From Deinococcus detaillensis (lineage in GTDB: Bacteria > Deinococcota > Deinococci > Deinococcales > Deinococcaceae): a DNA stretch of 64,000 bases. A program made the position numbers and the translations under genes. Positions 1 to 10,000 of this stretch are shown here, in pieces (position 1 is the first letter of the stretch; each line of letters opens with the position of its first letter). The notes beneath the pieces were generated by a model. That model ran no database searches, was not told the DNA's origin, and saw nothing but the letters and a program-made list of their open reading frames with translations. The stretch covers positions 1 to 64,000 of the forward strand of contig NZ_VKDB01000011.1 of assembly GCF_007280555.1 (NCBI RefSeq). The letters are read 5' to 3'.

Positions 1-338
1 TGCGCTACTCCAGCGAAAAGGCCAATCCCAACCCCACCCTGACCAGCGTTCCTATTACCCTGACCGCCGTGAAGTACGGGCTCTCGGCTCCTTCCAGCGC
101 CAAAGCAGGCAGCAGTATTCAGGTCAAGTGGACGGGGCCGAATAATCCTGGCGATTACGTCACGGTGGTGCCCAGAGGCACGCCTGTCGGACAATACAAG
201 GATTACTTCTACACCAGAAATGGCAATCCCGGCACGCTCAAAATTCCTGCACAGCCGGGCAGCTACGAAATCCGCTATTCCAGCGAGAAGGCCAGTCCCA
301 ATCCCACGCTGAGCACCATTCCCATCGAAGTGCGCTGA
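1..338 (+). CDS. VWA-family secreted protein, C-terminal fragment (5' end outside window)
   Basis: The frame is open from the first bases (read from base 3) to a TGA at 336-338, so this is the end of a gene starting upstream. The visible part holds the tail of one repeat and one full copy of a domain of about 85 residues (KAGSSIQVKWTGPNNPGDYV near its start, PGSYEIRYS near its end). The same domain occurs twice in the next gene, which also has a VWA domain, so this is probably a tandem paralogue. The VWA domain itself is not visible here. The domain looks like an Ig-type beta-sandwich appended to secreted VWA proteins; ligand unknown. Confidence 0.8.
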   Translation, partial: RYSSEKANPNPTLTSVPITLTAVKYGLSAPSSAKAGSSIQVKWTGPNNPGDYVTVVPRGTPVGQYKDYFYTRNGNPGTLKIPAQPGSYEIRYSSEKASPNPTLSTIPIEVR

Positions 339-390
339 ACGCGTCAGCACCCCACATCCAAAGTAAGCGGCCCAAGACAGGAGGAACACC

Positions 391-1563
391 ATGTCCAGAC
401 CGGAGATTCTTGTTCTGACGCTGGCTCTGGGGACATCGGCAGCTGCCGCCCAGAGCGTCACGAATGTCCAACTGATCTTGGACGCCTCGGGCAGTATGCT
501 CGGCAAATTGCCGGACGGTCAGACCCGCATCGCCTCGGCCAAGAGCACGCTCACGCAGTTTTTAAGTGGCCTCAACGCCGATTCCGGCTTGAATGTCGGG
601 ATGCGGATTTACGGCGCAGGCCTCAAAGCGGGCCAGCAGTGCGAAGACTCGGTACTCGTGACGCCAATGAAGGGCTTTGACAAAACGGCCCTGCAAGTGC
701 AGGTGAGCGCCGCCAAACCTAAAGGTGCTACTCCGATTGTGTATTCGCTGATGCAAGCGGCTGCCGATTTTCCAAAAGACAACAGCCAAAAAGTCATTGT
801 GCTGGTGACAGACGGTGAAGAATCCTGCGGCGGCAAGCTCAATGATGCCGTGGCCCTCTTCAAAAAACTGGGTATTGAAGTAGATATCCGCATCATTGGC
901 ATAGATCTGAATGCAAAAGCCCGCAAGAGTTTTGAAGGCGTGGGAATTTTTGAAAATACCCGCAGCGGTGCGGAGTTGGGCGCGGCGCTCAGTCGGGCGA
1001 CGGCCAGCGCTCAAACCGGAAGATATGGAGTGTCAGCGGCCAAAACAGCCACTGCAGGTGACACCATTGAAGTGAAATGGACGGGGCCGAATAATCCTAG
1101 AGATTACATCACCGTGGTCAAAAAGGGCGAGGCAGAAGGCAAACCCAGTGGCAAATCTGTACTGACCAAAGACGGCAATCCGGCCAAACTGCTGCTGCCA
1201 CCACAAGCGGGTGAGTATGAACTTCGTTACTCCAATTTCAACGCTCTCCCCAATCCTACCCTTGCCAGCTCGCCCATTACACTCAAACCAGCGACGTATG
1301 GATTATCGGCCCCCAGCAGTGCCAAGGCGGGCAGCACCATCGAAGTGAAGTGGACGGGGCCGAACAATCCCAGAGACTATGTCACCGTGGTCAAAAAGGG
1401 CGAGAGAGAAGGTCAGTACAGCGGCAAATCCGCATTGACCAGAGATGGCAATCCTCTCAAGCTCAAATTGCCCGATCAGCCGGGAACATACGAACTCCGT
1501 TATTCCAATTTCAACACTATTCCCAATCCCACGTTGTTCAGCGTCGTCATTGAGGTGAAATGA
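391..1563 (+). CDS. Secreted VWA domain protein with two C-terminal repeat domains
   Basis: 390 residues. A signal peptide (about 1-20, ending AAAAQS) is followed by a von Willebrand A domain with the MIDAS motif DASGSML (about 31-37) and VLVTDGEESC (about 137-146), the usual divalent metal-binding face. Two copies of a roughly 90-residue domain follow (about 211-300 and 302-390), each with a VKWTGPNNPRDY core and a GxYELRYSNFN end; the second copy stops at the C terminus. The start is set by AGGAGG 7 nt before ATG 391. It is 52 bp downstream of a gene with the same domain and overlaps the next gene by 4 bp (ATGA), so the three probably form one operon. Role inferred: extracellular or cell-envelope adhesion or scaffolding. 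Confidence 0.85.
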   Translation: MSRPEILVLTLALGTSAAAAQSVTNVQLILDASGSMLGKLPDGQTRIASAKSTLTQFLSGLNADSGLNVGMRIYGAGLKAGQQCEDSVLVTPMKGFDKTALQVQVSAAKPKGATPIVYSLMQAAADFPKDNSQKVIVLVTDGEESCGGKLNDAVALFKKLGIEVDIRIIGIDLNAKARKSFEGVGIFENTRSGAELGAALSRATASAQTGRYGVSAAKTATAGDTIEVKWTGPNNPRDYITVVKKGEAEGKPSGKSVLTKDGNPAKLLLPPQAGEYELRYSNFNALPNPTLASSPITLKPATYGLSAPSSAKAGSTIEVKWTGPNNPRDYVTVVKKGEREGQYSGKSALTRDGNPLKLKLPDQPGTYELRYSNFNTIPNPTLFSVVIEVK

Positions 1564-2336
1564 TGAAACGCCTTCTGACGCTGCTCCTCTGCGCACTGCT
1601 GGGTCAGGCCGCCGCTGACCGCGCCGCGCCAGAGTTTTACGGCTTTTCGCCGGATGGACGCTACGCAGCTCTTGCTCAGCACGGCATTCAGGAGGGCAGC
1701 GGCTTTGCTTACACCGAACTCTGGGTGGTGGACAGTGCCAAGAATACCTTGCTGGAGCGCTTTTATAAGCAAACTGAACAGGACGACGGTGTAGGGCGGG
1801 CCGGGTTACTGAATATGCAGCAGGTCTATGCTCAAGCTGCGCCGATCCTCAACCGCCTCGGCATCAGCGATTTGCGGCGCGGTAGTGTGATTTGGAAGCG
1901 CACGCCGCCCAACTTGCGTCCGCAGCCAAGCGGCCCCGATGTCTTTCCCGCCGAAATGCCGGGCAGGCCAAATATGCCGCCCCCTCAAAACTATCCGGTG
2001 GAGGTGGGAGGAGCGCTGTGGCTGTTTCATCTCTGGCAACTTCCTTTTGGCCCGAGTCAAGCTTGTCCGCCTGCTGGCGAAGTTTCAGGCTTCTCACGTG
2101 GACTGAAACTCACGGTCACGTCTAGATCCAAGCCCAATACCGAAGTCACCACTACGCTGCAAGAAGACGCGCGTGTGCCCACCAGCCGCCGCTGCGCCTT
2201 TCATTACGATCTGGCGGAAGTGAGGGTGCAGGGCAACTTTATGGCCGTCACGGTGGCGATGTACCGCGATTCAGGATTTGAGGCCACGACCGATATTCGT
2301 TACCTCCTTGTCACGGGGCGCAGGCCAGACCGATGA
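1560..2336 (+). CDS. Secreted protein, DUF2259-like
   Basis: 258 residues. An N-terminal signal peptide (MMKRLLTLLLCALLGQAAA) is followed by a segment reading FYGFSPDGRYAALAQHG and GSGFAYTELWVVD, which resembles the start of the DUF2259 predicted secreted protein family. The middle is proline-rich (about 118-145). It overlaps the preceding VWA gene by 4 bp (ATGA), so translation is probably coupled and the product is likely exported with it. No catalytic motif is apparent and the function is unknown. Confidence 0.7.
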   Translation: MMKRLLTLLLCALLGQAAADRAAPEFYGFSPDGRYAALAQHGIQEGSGFAYTELWVVDSAKNTLLERFYKQTEQDDGVGRAGLLNMQQVYAQAAPILNRLGISDLRRGSVIWKRTPPNLRPQPSGPDVFPAEMPGRPNMPPPQNYPVEVGGALWLFHLWQLPFGPSQACPPAGEVSGFSRGLKLTVTSRSKPNTEVTTTLQEDARVPTSRRCAFHYDLAEVRVQGNFMAVTVAMYRDSGFEATTDIRYLLVTGRRPDR

Positions 2337-2352
2337 ACGGCCAACCCAAACC

Positions 2353-4782
2353 TCATTTCTCAGGGGAGAGCTGCTTAACTAAAGCGCGGCGCAGTGTGGG
2401 CGGCAACCCTTGACCGGCCCGCGCCGCCGCCTTCAGGTACAGCTGCCACGTCTGGGTGCTGCCCTCCAAGCGGTTCAGGAGACGTGCGGCGTGCAGCGCA
2501 TACAAAAACGGTTCGCGGGCGAGGCGGCGCAGCACTGAGCGCTTCACGGGCCGCTGTTCGCGCCAAGCCAGCTGGCAGCGAATCAGTTCCAGGCGGGCCA
2601 AGCGGTTGGGAGTGCGGGCCAGTTGTCCAGAAGTGTTGAATTGGCTGAGTGCCTCCAGGTGGCGGCGGATCTGCTCAGGAGCAGTGAGAAAGAGCGCCGC
2701 GTCTAAGCGGCCTTCCACCAGCAGTTCCTGATAGCTGGCCGCTTCAGCTTGTGCCAGGAGCGCCAAAAGTGGCTGTTGATCTTGATATTGCAGAATGCTC
2801 AAAATCCCCAAATGGAGTGCCACCTGTTGCCCGATGCGGTCAAGCTGTCCGGCGGGAACAGTCGCCAGCCGCGCTTCTAAGCGCTGCCGGGCCGCGCCGA
2901 GAGCGCCGCAGTGCCACTCAACTTCTGCCAACACCAGATCGGGCAGGGCCGCGTGGGCAGCGTCGGGAATGGGCAGGTCTTGCAAATCTTGGGCGGTGTT
3001 CCACGCCAAGCCCAGTGCGCCGCGCCGTAGGTGCAAGGTGGCGAGATTGCGGTAAGCCATGTGGAGGCTGGGAATGTGGTTCAGTTCCCGCGCCAAGCTG
3101 AGCGTTTCTTGGTTGCCGCTGATGGCGGCTGTGGTATCACCCAACTTTTCAGCGGTCACGGCGAGGTTCAGCACGATGCCGAGGGCGCTCGGCAATTGGC
3201 CCAGCGAGCGGGCCAGACTCAGGGCGTCTTCCAGGGTGTGGCGGGCTTCGACCAGACGTTCTTCTTGACCGTAGACTGCACCCAGATTGCCCAGAAAGCG
3301 GACCTTCAGTTCGGGCGGCGGTTGACATGCCAAGCCCGCTTGATAAGCGGCGCGGGCCTCAGCGTAGCGCCCTGCTCTTAAGCGTAAGTTGCCACGGAGC
3401 AGATGCAGGCGGCAGCGTAAATTGAGATCCACCGTGATGTTGGCTCGCTCTAAGCGCTCCACGACGCCGAGCGCCGCGTTGATGGAGAGGTCGGCTTGGC
3501 TGAGTTCACCGCGCAGCAGCTTGGCGGTGGCGGTACTCAGGTGAGCGGTCAGCAGCGCCGCGTCGCTTTGCCACCGCTGGGCATACGCATGGAGGGCCTG
3601 TGCGTTTTGTTCTAAGCCCGGCGCGTCGGCGAGCAGTTCTTGAAGTCCGGCCAGCTCACTCAGCAGTGGCAAGCGGGCTTCGTCGTCGAGCAAGCTCAGC
3701 GCCTGCGTGTAGTGCTGCCGCGCCGCCGCATAAGCACCGATGCGCTGGGCTTGTTGTGCTGCGCGGGTGAGGCTCTGAGCGGCTTGATCGCAGCGGCCCG
3801 CTGCTTGCCAGTGCTGAGCGATCAGCGCCCAAAAGGTGTGAAGAGGCGTTCCCACTGGGCGTTCATTCAATTCGCTGAGCCAGTGGGCCAGACGGCCCTG
3901 CCAAAGGGTTGCCAGCGGCGGTGAGAGAGGAGGTACAGCCTCAAGTTCCGTTGAGTTGTGTTCTGCTCCAGACAGCCACTGCGCCACTTCGAGTTCGGGC
4001 AGGCCCACCACTTTGCTCCACAGCGCGGCGCTGCCCGGAGAAAGTTCGGGAGGCAGCAAGCGGCGGGCTTGGGCCAGCAACTCAGCGTAGTCCTGCTCGG
4101 TTCCCAGCAGCGCGGTAGTGCGTGGGTGCAGCTCGCTGCCCAATGATTTCAGTTCACGTTTGAGCGCGTTGTACACGGCGCTGGCCTGATCACGCCGCCC
4201 ACTTTGCACATACAAACTCATCAGGCGTTGGGCAGCGTCTTCGTCTGAGGGATCATCGTTGAGGAGGGCCTTAAGGTAAAGCTCCGCGTCCTCCACTTTG
4301 CCTGCTTGGGCACAGTAAGCGGCCTGGGCACGCCGAGCGCGTTGCAGCAGTTCTGACAATCGGCGGCGTTCGTCTTGCTGCCACGCTTCCAGGTCGGGTA
4401 ATTCGGTGGCGTCCAGCGGCAAAAAGGGAGCGGTAGCCAGCGCCAGGGCTGCGCTGTGATCGGCGCTCCCTAGGGGTTGCTTGCTCAGCGTGTTCACCAA
4501 GCCCTCAAACTCGGCGGTATCGATCTTGGCCTTGACATGGACGCCGCTGCCCTGATCCCAGAGCCACTCGCCAGCACCTGGCAATCGCCGCAGGCTGCCC
4601 AGGGCTTGGCGCAGATTATGAGGGCGTCCACTGGGCCAGAACAGCCGCATCAACTCGCTCCTGGCCGTCTCCCGCCCAAGGTGAGCCAAATACGCCAACA
4701 GCAAGCGCGTTTTGCCGCGCACCCGCAGCACTTCACCGCCGTAAGCGAAATGGGGTGAGCCGAACAGCCGCACGCTGAGCAT
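2353..4782 (-). CDS. SARP/AfsR-like transcriptional regulator with BTAD and TPR repeats
   Basis: About 809 residues. The N terminus has the pattern of SARP-type winged-helix DNA-binding domains (LSVRLFGSPHFAYGG, then TARSELMRLFWPSGRPHNLRQAL), followed by a bacterial transcriptional activator (BTAD) region of TPR-like helices (about 90-240). A long C-terminal half of degenerate TPRs includes AYQAGLACQPPPELKVRFLG. There is no NB-ARC ATPase, so it resembles short SARP-TPR regulators rather than full AfsR. I chose ATG 4782 because CATAAT lies 6 nt upstream, fitting a leaderless start; an ATG 24 nt further upstream (4806) is also in frame. Convergent with the secreted protein gene before it. Targets unknown. 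Confidence 0.8.
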   Translation of the reverse strand: MLSVRLFGSPHFAYGGEVLRVRGKTRLLLAYLAHLGRETARSELMRLFWPSGRPHNLRQALGSLRRLPGAGEWLWDQGSGVHVKAKIDTAEFEGLVNTLSKQPLGSADHSAALALATAPFLPLDATELPDLEAWQQDERRRLSELLQRARRAQAAYCAQAGKVEDAELYLKALLNDDPSDEDAAQRLMSLYVQSGRRDQASAVYNALKRELKSLGSELHPRTTALLGTEQDYAELLAQARRLLPPELSPGSAALWSKVVGLPELEVAQWLSGAEHNSTELEAVPPLSPPLATLWQGRLAHWLSELNERPVGTPLHTFWALIAQHWQAAGRCDQAAQSLTRAAQQAQRIGAYAAARQHYTQALSLLDDEARLPLLSELAGLQELLADAPGLEQNAQALHAYAQRWQSDAALLTAHLSTATAKLLRGELSQADLSINAALGVVERLERANITVDLNLRCRLHLLRGNLRLRAGRYAEARAAYQAGLACQPPPELKVRFLGNLGAVYGQEERLVEARHTLEDALSLARSLGQLPSALGIVLNLAVTAEKLGDTTAAISGNQETLSLARELNHIPSLHMAYRNLATLHLRRGALGLAWNTAQDLQDLPIPDAAHAALPDLVLAEVEWHCGALGAARQRLEARLATVPAGQLDRIGQQVALHLGILSILQYQDQQPLLALLAQAEAASYQELLVEGRLDAALFLTAPEQIRRHLEALSQFNTSGQLARTPNRLARLELIRCQLAWREQRPVKRSVLRRLAREPFLYALHAARLLNRLEGSTQTWQLYLKAAARAGQGLPPTLRRALVKQLSPEK

Positions 4783-5074
4783 GAAGGTATTATGCCCCGG
4801 TTTCATAAAGATAACGCTCAGATGAAATAATCAACAGGGAAGGAGGGTTGGTTAGGCTGAAGTCAAAGCTGGCCTCGCCCGTTATTGTGCAAGAAAAAAT
4901 TCTTGTCCAGCACAGTATCCAGCAGCGTAACCCAGGCATTTGACAGCGCCCTCGGCGGCGTGCCACCATAGCTGACCCACATCGTTTAACGTCGCCGTTT
5001 TTCAGGCACAGCTTGTCCCACCATTGTTTTGGCACTTTCTGGGACGCGGCGACTTTTTGAATCGGAGGTTCATT

Positions 5075-6217
5075 ATGAAGCAATTACGCTCTTTTGGTAT
5101 CGCTCTTCTCGGTATTTCGCTGCTCGGTATGGCGGCCGCCGACAAAGTGGTCAGCATCGGCTACAGCGGCCCGCTTTCCGGCGGCGCGGCGTTTTACGGC
5201 AAAGACGTGCAGTCGGGCCTCGATATGGCCATTGACGAACTCAACAAATCGGGCGGCGTGACCGTTAAAGGCGAGAAAGTCACCTTCAAGTTGGTGGCCC
5301 TCGACGACAAGTACCTGCCCAACGAAACCGCCACCAACGTCAAGCGACTGACCTCACAGGGCATCGATGTCATCTTTGTGCCGCACGCTGGCGGCATTTT
5401 GACGGTGCAGGCCTTCAACACCCGTGATCCGCAGTTTTTGTTGGCGGCCTACTCTTCTGAACCCAAGATTTTGGAAGCCAACAACCCACTGACCTTCATG
5501 TTGCCGCCGCGCTACGACGTGTACGTCGCGCCGTTCGTGCAAAAGGAAATCACCACCTTCGGCAAGAAGTTGGGCATGGTCGGTACCACCTCGGCTTACG
5601 GCAAGGCTTGGGGCGATGTGGTGTCGGCAGAGTGGAAAAAGCAGGGCGGCACCATCGGCACCAACAACGGCGTGGACTACGGCACCACCGTGGACTATTC
5701 CAGCGCCGTGACCAAAGCGCTTTCCGAGAAACCCGACGTGCTGTTTATCGGCGGGCCGTCGCAGCCCACCGCCTTGGTGGTCAAAGCGGCCCGTGAGCAA
5801 GGCTTTAAAGGCGGATTCATCGTCATGGATCAGGCCAAGTTCGAGCAGATGAGCCAAATCGTGCCGCAGAGTTACCTCAACGGCGCGGTGGGCGTGCTGC
5901 CGGTGGCCGAGTTCCCCGGCACTCAGGTGTTCAGCGCTCAGTATCAGCGCCTCTACAAAAAAATCCCCACCAGCGAGGCGGCCCTCAACTACATGGGCAT
6001 GAACGTGATCGCCAAAGCGATGGAACTGGCCGGAACCACCGAAGATCCAATGGCGATCCGTGCCAAGCTAGGGCAGGCCGCCACCTCGCTGCCGCGCAAC
6101 AAAACCGTCTACAGCCTCAAGAGTGTCACGCCCCAGGGCCACATGGACGCCGACGTGCTGGCCGGATTTATTCAGGACGGCAAATACACCCGCCTGCGCC
6201 TGACCAGCCTCAAGTAA
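5075..6217 (+). CDS. Branched-chain amino-acid-type ABC transporter substrate-binding protein
   Basis: 380 residues. Signal peptide [21 protein letters not shown], then a periplasmic-binding fold of the Leu/Ile/Val (type I) class: [19 protein letters not shown] at the start of lobe 1, [13 protein letters not shown], and [14 protein letters not shown] at the hinge. Start chosen at ATG 5075 with GGAGG 6 nt upstream; an open frame continues 51 nt further upstream but has no such site. No permease or ATPase gene is adjacent, so its transporter is encoded elsewhere. Likely ligand: a branched-chain amino acid, amide or related compound; specificity cannot be read from sequence. Confidence 0.88.
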   Translation: MKQLRSFGIALLGISLLGMAAADKVVSIGYSGPLSGGAAFYGKDVQSGLDMAIDELNKSGGVTVKGEKVTFKLVALDDKYLPNETATNVKRLTSQGIDVIFVPHAGGILTVQAFNTRDPQFLLAAYSSEPKILEANNPLTFMLPPRYDVYVAPFVQKEITTFGKKLGMVGTTSAYGKAWGDVVSAEWKKQGGTIGTNNGVDYGTTVDYSSAVTKALSEKPDVLFIGGPSQPTALVVKAAREQGFKGGFIVMDQAKFEQMSQIVPQSYLNGAVGVLPVAEFPGTQVFSAQYQRLYKKIPTSEAALNYMGMNVIAKAMELAGTTEDPMAIRAKLGQAATSLPRNKTVYSLKSVTPQGHMDADVLAGFIQDGKYTRLRLTSLK

Positions 6218-6230
6218 ATTCTCCTCAAAT

Positions 6231-6270
6231 GCGTCCTCCACCCCTTAACGGCGGTGGGGGCGCTTTGTTT
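6231..6270 (+). terminator. Probable intrinsic terminator after the binding-protein gene
   Basis: CCACC at 6238-6242 pairs with GGTGG at 6253-6257, with further G/C pairing outside, followed by CGCTTTGTTT. It sits 20 bp after the stop of the substrate-binding protein gene. The T tract is interrupted, so efficiency is uncertain. Confidence 0.5.
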
Positions 6271-6314
6271 ATGCGCTTTTCTCGCTAACCACCTTTTACG
6301 GCCCGTTTCCTTTT

Positions 6315-6869
6315 CTAGTGGCACTGGTTGACGGCTGTAGCTGCCGCGCCAAAGCCCTGCGCTTCAAAGGTGTAGTTCAGCGGTTCAGTCAGCACGCCGG
6401 TTTTGAGTGGTTTGAGCTGAAGACGCAGCGTTTTGCCTGCCGTCAATCCGGCGGCGATGGCCGCGTTGGCCGCTGGATCGAGGAACGTGAACGCCGACAG
6501 ATCCAGTTTGCCCGCCACTTCATACGAGCGCAGCGTTTTGACTGCCAGCGGCCCAGCGCTGCCGACTTGATACATCACTCGGTACAGCTTGTCCAAGTCG
6601 TTGCGCTGACCCTTGTCAAACAAGGCATATTTGCTGCTGAGGCTGGCCAAATAGCCGCCACCGATGCAGCGCAAACTCAAATAGCTCTTGCTGGTGTCGG
6701 TGTACCGCTCGTCCAGATAAATGACGCTGTTGTTTTGTTTCTTGGCGTCTTGAGAAACCTCATACGACACTTTGCTGTCCGGCACCCGCACTTCGGCGGC
6801 GAGGCCGGTGGTCAAAAGAGCTGCCGTCAAACTGGATGTGGCGAGCAGCAAAGAATGTGAAGGAGACAT
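6315..6869 (-). CDS. Secreted protein of unknown function
   Basis: 184 residues. A signal peptide (about 1-24, ending GLAAE) precedes a small globular domain with two cysteines (in SLRCIGGGY and the C-terminal NQCH) that could form a disulfide. I do not recognise the family. TAAACT lies 5 nt before the ATG and there is no ribosome binding site, so the mRNA is probably leaderless and this gene is transcribed separately from psuG, which ends 17 bp upstream. Confidence 0.65.
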   Translation of the reverse strand: MSPSHSLLLATSSLTAALLTTGLAAEVRVPDSKVSYEVSQDAKKQNNSVIYLDERYTDTSKSYLSLRCIGGGYLASLSSKYALFDKGQRNDLDKLYRVMYQVGSAGPLAVKTLRSYEVAGKLDLSAFTFLDPAANAAIAAGLTAGKTLRLQLKPLKTGVLTEPLNYTFEAQGFGAAATAVNQCH

Positions 6870-6885
6870 GGGGCAGTTTAGAGGA

Positions 6886-7815
6886 TTACCCCAAGTCTTG
6901 GAGTTCGCAGGCGATCTGGGCGGCCACCACCGCGTTGTTTTTGACGAGGGCGATATTGGCCGTTAAGCTGCGCCCACCGGTGATCTCCACGATTCTGCCC
7001 AGCAAATAAGGCGTGGTGTCTTTGCCTTTGATGCCCTGCGCCGCCATGTCCGAGAGCGCTTGCTCAATGACGGGGGCAATTTCGGCGTGAGGGATTTCGG
7101 CTTCGAGTGGAATCGGGTTGGCGATCAGTGCGCCGCCTGCGGACTGGCCCGGCAGAGCCAGCGACCACTGGGCATGCAGGGCGCGGGCCACTTCTGCGGC
7201 GTCCTTGGCCATCAGCGGCGCGGCGTAGCCCGATTCACGACTGTAAAAAGCTGGAAAGGCCGGCACACCGTAGCTGATCACCGGCACACCCTGCGTCTCC
7301 AGGTATTCCAGCGTCAGGCCGATGTCCAGAATGCTCTTGACTCCGGCACTCACCACCGCGACGGGCGTGCGGGAGAGTTCGGTCAGGTCGGCGCTGATGT
7401 CGTAGCTCTGCTCGGCTCCCCGGTGAACGCCGCCGGTACCGCCAGTGGCAAACACCCGGATGCCAGCCAGCGCGGCGATCCGCATGGTGGTGGCCACCGT
7501 CGTGGCTCCGTGCCCGCCCGAGGCCACCGTGAACGGCAGATCGCGCACGCTGATCTTCTGCACGGTTTTGTCTGTGCCTAAAATCTCCAATTCTTCATCG
7601 TTGAGGCCCGCTTTGAGTCGCCCGCCGATGACGGCGATGGTGGCCGGCACGGCTCCAGCGAGGCGAATCAGGCTCTCGACCTCGCGGGCGGTTTCTACAT
7701 TCTGTGGGTAGGGCATGCCGTGGCTGATGATGGTGCTTTCCAAGGCCACCAGTGGGCGACCATCATAAATGGCCTGAGCCACTTCCGGCGTGAAATCGAG
7801 GAGAGGGTGAGACAT
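6886..7815 (-). CDS. psuG: Pseudouridine-5'-phosphate glycosidase PsuG
   Basis: 309 residues, the normal length of the PsuG/IndA family. PsuG cleaves the C-C bond of pseudouridine 5'-phosphate to uracil and ribose 5-phosphate (reversible; Mn-dependent in known members). Family hallmarks visible: VALESTIISHGMPYPQN (about 23-39), the RDLPFTVASGGHGATTVATT segment, FATGGTGGVHRG, and the AGVKSILDIGLTLEYLET stretch. The start is taken at ATG 7815, 4 bp after the kinase stop; a TTG 48 nt upstream is in frame but would overlap the kinase. With psuK it forms a complete pseudouridine catabolic pair. Confidence 0.93.
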   Translation of the reverse strand: MSHPLLDFTPEVAQAIYDGRPLVALESTIISHGMPYPQNVETAREVESLIRLAGAVPATIAVIGGRLKAGLNDEELEILGTDKTVQKISVRDLPFTVASGGHGATTVATTMRIAALAGIRVFATGGTGGVHRGAEQSYDISADLTELSRTPVAVVSAGVKSILDIGLTLEYLETQGVPVISYGVPAFPAFYSRESGYAAPLMAKDAAEVARALHAQWSLALPGQSAGGALIANPIPLEAEIPHAEIAPVIEQALSDMAAQGIKGKDTTPYLLGRIVEITGGRSLTANIALVKNNAVVAAQIACELQDLG

Positions 7816-7819
7816 ACCT

Positions 7820-8818
7820 TTAAGGTAACGTGTTTGAAGCGGCGTCAAGCGTGGGCCGCTCAAGATGGGCTTCTAACAGAGCGGGTGACAGACCAGCCCG
7901 AACTGCGCCGGGCGCTTCGATGGTCAGCGCGGCGCACAGGTGAGCCTGAGCCAGCGCGGCGGGCCAGGTCAGGCCATGCCACAAACCCGCCAGCAGTCCT
8001 GAGAGCAGAGCGTCACCCGCTCCAGTCACGTCCAGCACCTCAGCCTGGCGGGCGGGTGTACACAGCAGTTCGCCGCCCACCAACAAGCTGCCGCGTTTGC
8101 CCAGCGTCAGCAGCACCCACTCGGCTCCCCGTTGCCGGAGCTGCTGAGCGGCGTCAATCAAGGCGCTGTCACCTTCGAGTTCGGCCAAGTCCATTCCACT
8201 CAGCGCCGCCAGCTCGGCCCGATCAGGGCTCAGCAGCCAGACGGGGCGGGCGGGGGAGAGGAGCGGGCGCAGCCGCTCCGCTTTGGGAGCGCTGACCGGC
8301 TCGAGCGCTACCGGCAGGCCGCGCAGGGCAGCTTCGTCCAGCAAAAAGGCCACCACGTCCGGCGGCAAATTGGCGTCCACGATCAGGGCGCTGGCTCCCG
8401 TCAGCGGCTCGGCCCACCCGCTGACATCGGCGGCGCTGAGCTGAGCGGTCAGGGCCATGCTGCTCAGGCCCGCGTGCAACTCGCCGCTTTCTTCCAGCAC
8501 CGCCGTATAACTTCCGGTGGGGCCGCTGCGCCGCAGCACACCTGAGACGTCTACACCGCTTTGCTCGGTGAGGCTGAGCAGGCCAGTGCCGAACAGATCG
8601 TCGCCCACCACGCCTAGGAGCTTGGTCGGCACACCGAGTTGCGCCAGATTCTGCGCCAAGTTGCGGCCTACCCCGCCCGCCGAAAACGTCGTGTGGGCCG
8701 GATTGCTGGTGCCGAGGCGCAGCGGCGCGTGTGAGCGGCTGAGAATGTCGGTGTTGAGGCCGCCCGCCACCACGAGGGGGCCACCGGACGAAATGAAGGC
8801 TGGAGGTTGACGCGGCAT
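7820..8818 (-). CDS. psuK: PfkB-family sugar kinase, probable pseudouridine kinase PsuK
   Basis: 332 residues. Ribokinase-family fold: FSAGGVGRNLAQNLAQLG near the N terminus (substrate-binding GG) and DVTGAGDALLSG near residue 255, containing the anion hole and catalytic Asp. It would phosphorylate pseudouridine to its 5'-phosphate. Specificity is inferred from the next gene, psuG, which starts 4 bp after its stop. ATG 8818 has TAAGCT 7 nt upstream and a GAGG close by. No pseudouridine transporter is next to the pair. Confidence 0.85.
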   Translation of the reverse strand: MPRQPPAFISSGGPLVVAGGLNTDILSRSHAPLRLGTSNPAHTTFSAGGVGRNLAQNLAQLGVPTKLLGVVGDDLFGTGLLSLTEQSGVDVSGVLRRSGPTGSYTAVLEESGELHAGLSSMALTAQLSAADVSGWAEPLTGASALIVDANLPPDVVAFLLDEAALRGLPVALEPVSAPKAERLRPLLSPARPVWLLSPDRAELAALSGMDLAELEGDSALIDAAQQLRQRGAEWVLLTLGKRGSLLVGGELLCTPARQAEVLDVTGAGDALLSGLLAGLWHGLTWPAALAQAHLCAALTIEAPGAVRAGLSPALLEAHLERPTLDAASNTLP

Positions 8819-8910
8819 GGGCCTCAGCTTAGCGCCGCCGAACCGTGTTGCTCTGGCTTCTTGTCCAGCCGCAATACCTCTAGGCTATTTCGTAAAGAGC
8901 AGAATTGCGT

Positions 8911-8916
8911 TACACT
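8911..8916 (+). promoter_or_regulatory. -10 box of ruvB (leaderless type)
   Basis: TACACT ends 6 nt before ATG 8923. The same string (GCGTTACACTG) precedes the gene at 13870. No convincing -35 is visible. Confidence 0.5.
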
Positions 8917-8922
8917 GAGGGC

Positions 8923-9930
<1,008 letters not shown>

Positions 9931-9953
9931 AAGCCGATGTTTGAACACTGAAG

Positions 9954-9988
9954 GCGGCCCCCAGTTGTGTTGGTGGGCCGCTTCCTTT
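9954..9988 (+). terminator. Intrinsic terminator after ruvB
   Basis: Perfect 7-bp inverted repeat GCGGCCC (9954-9960) / GGGCCGC (9975-9981) followed by TTCCTTT. It lies 23 bp after the ruvB stop and just before the next gene's start. Confidence 0.7.
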
Positions 9989-10000
9989 CATACTGGTTTC

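Noticed and set aside
4890..4905. CAAGAA/TTCTTG inverted repeat before the substrate-binding protein gene
   Set aside because: Short and A/T-rich; could be an operator, but no other copy supports it.
4940..4945. TTGACA as a -35 box for the substrate-binding protein gene
   Set aside because: No -10 box at 16-18 nt, so it is not listed as a promoter.
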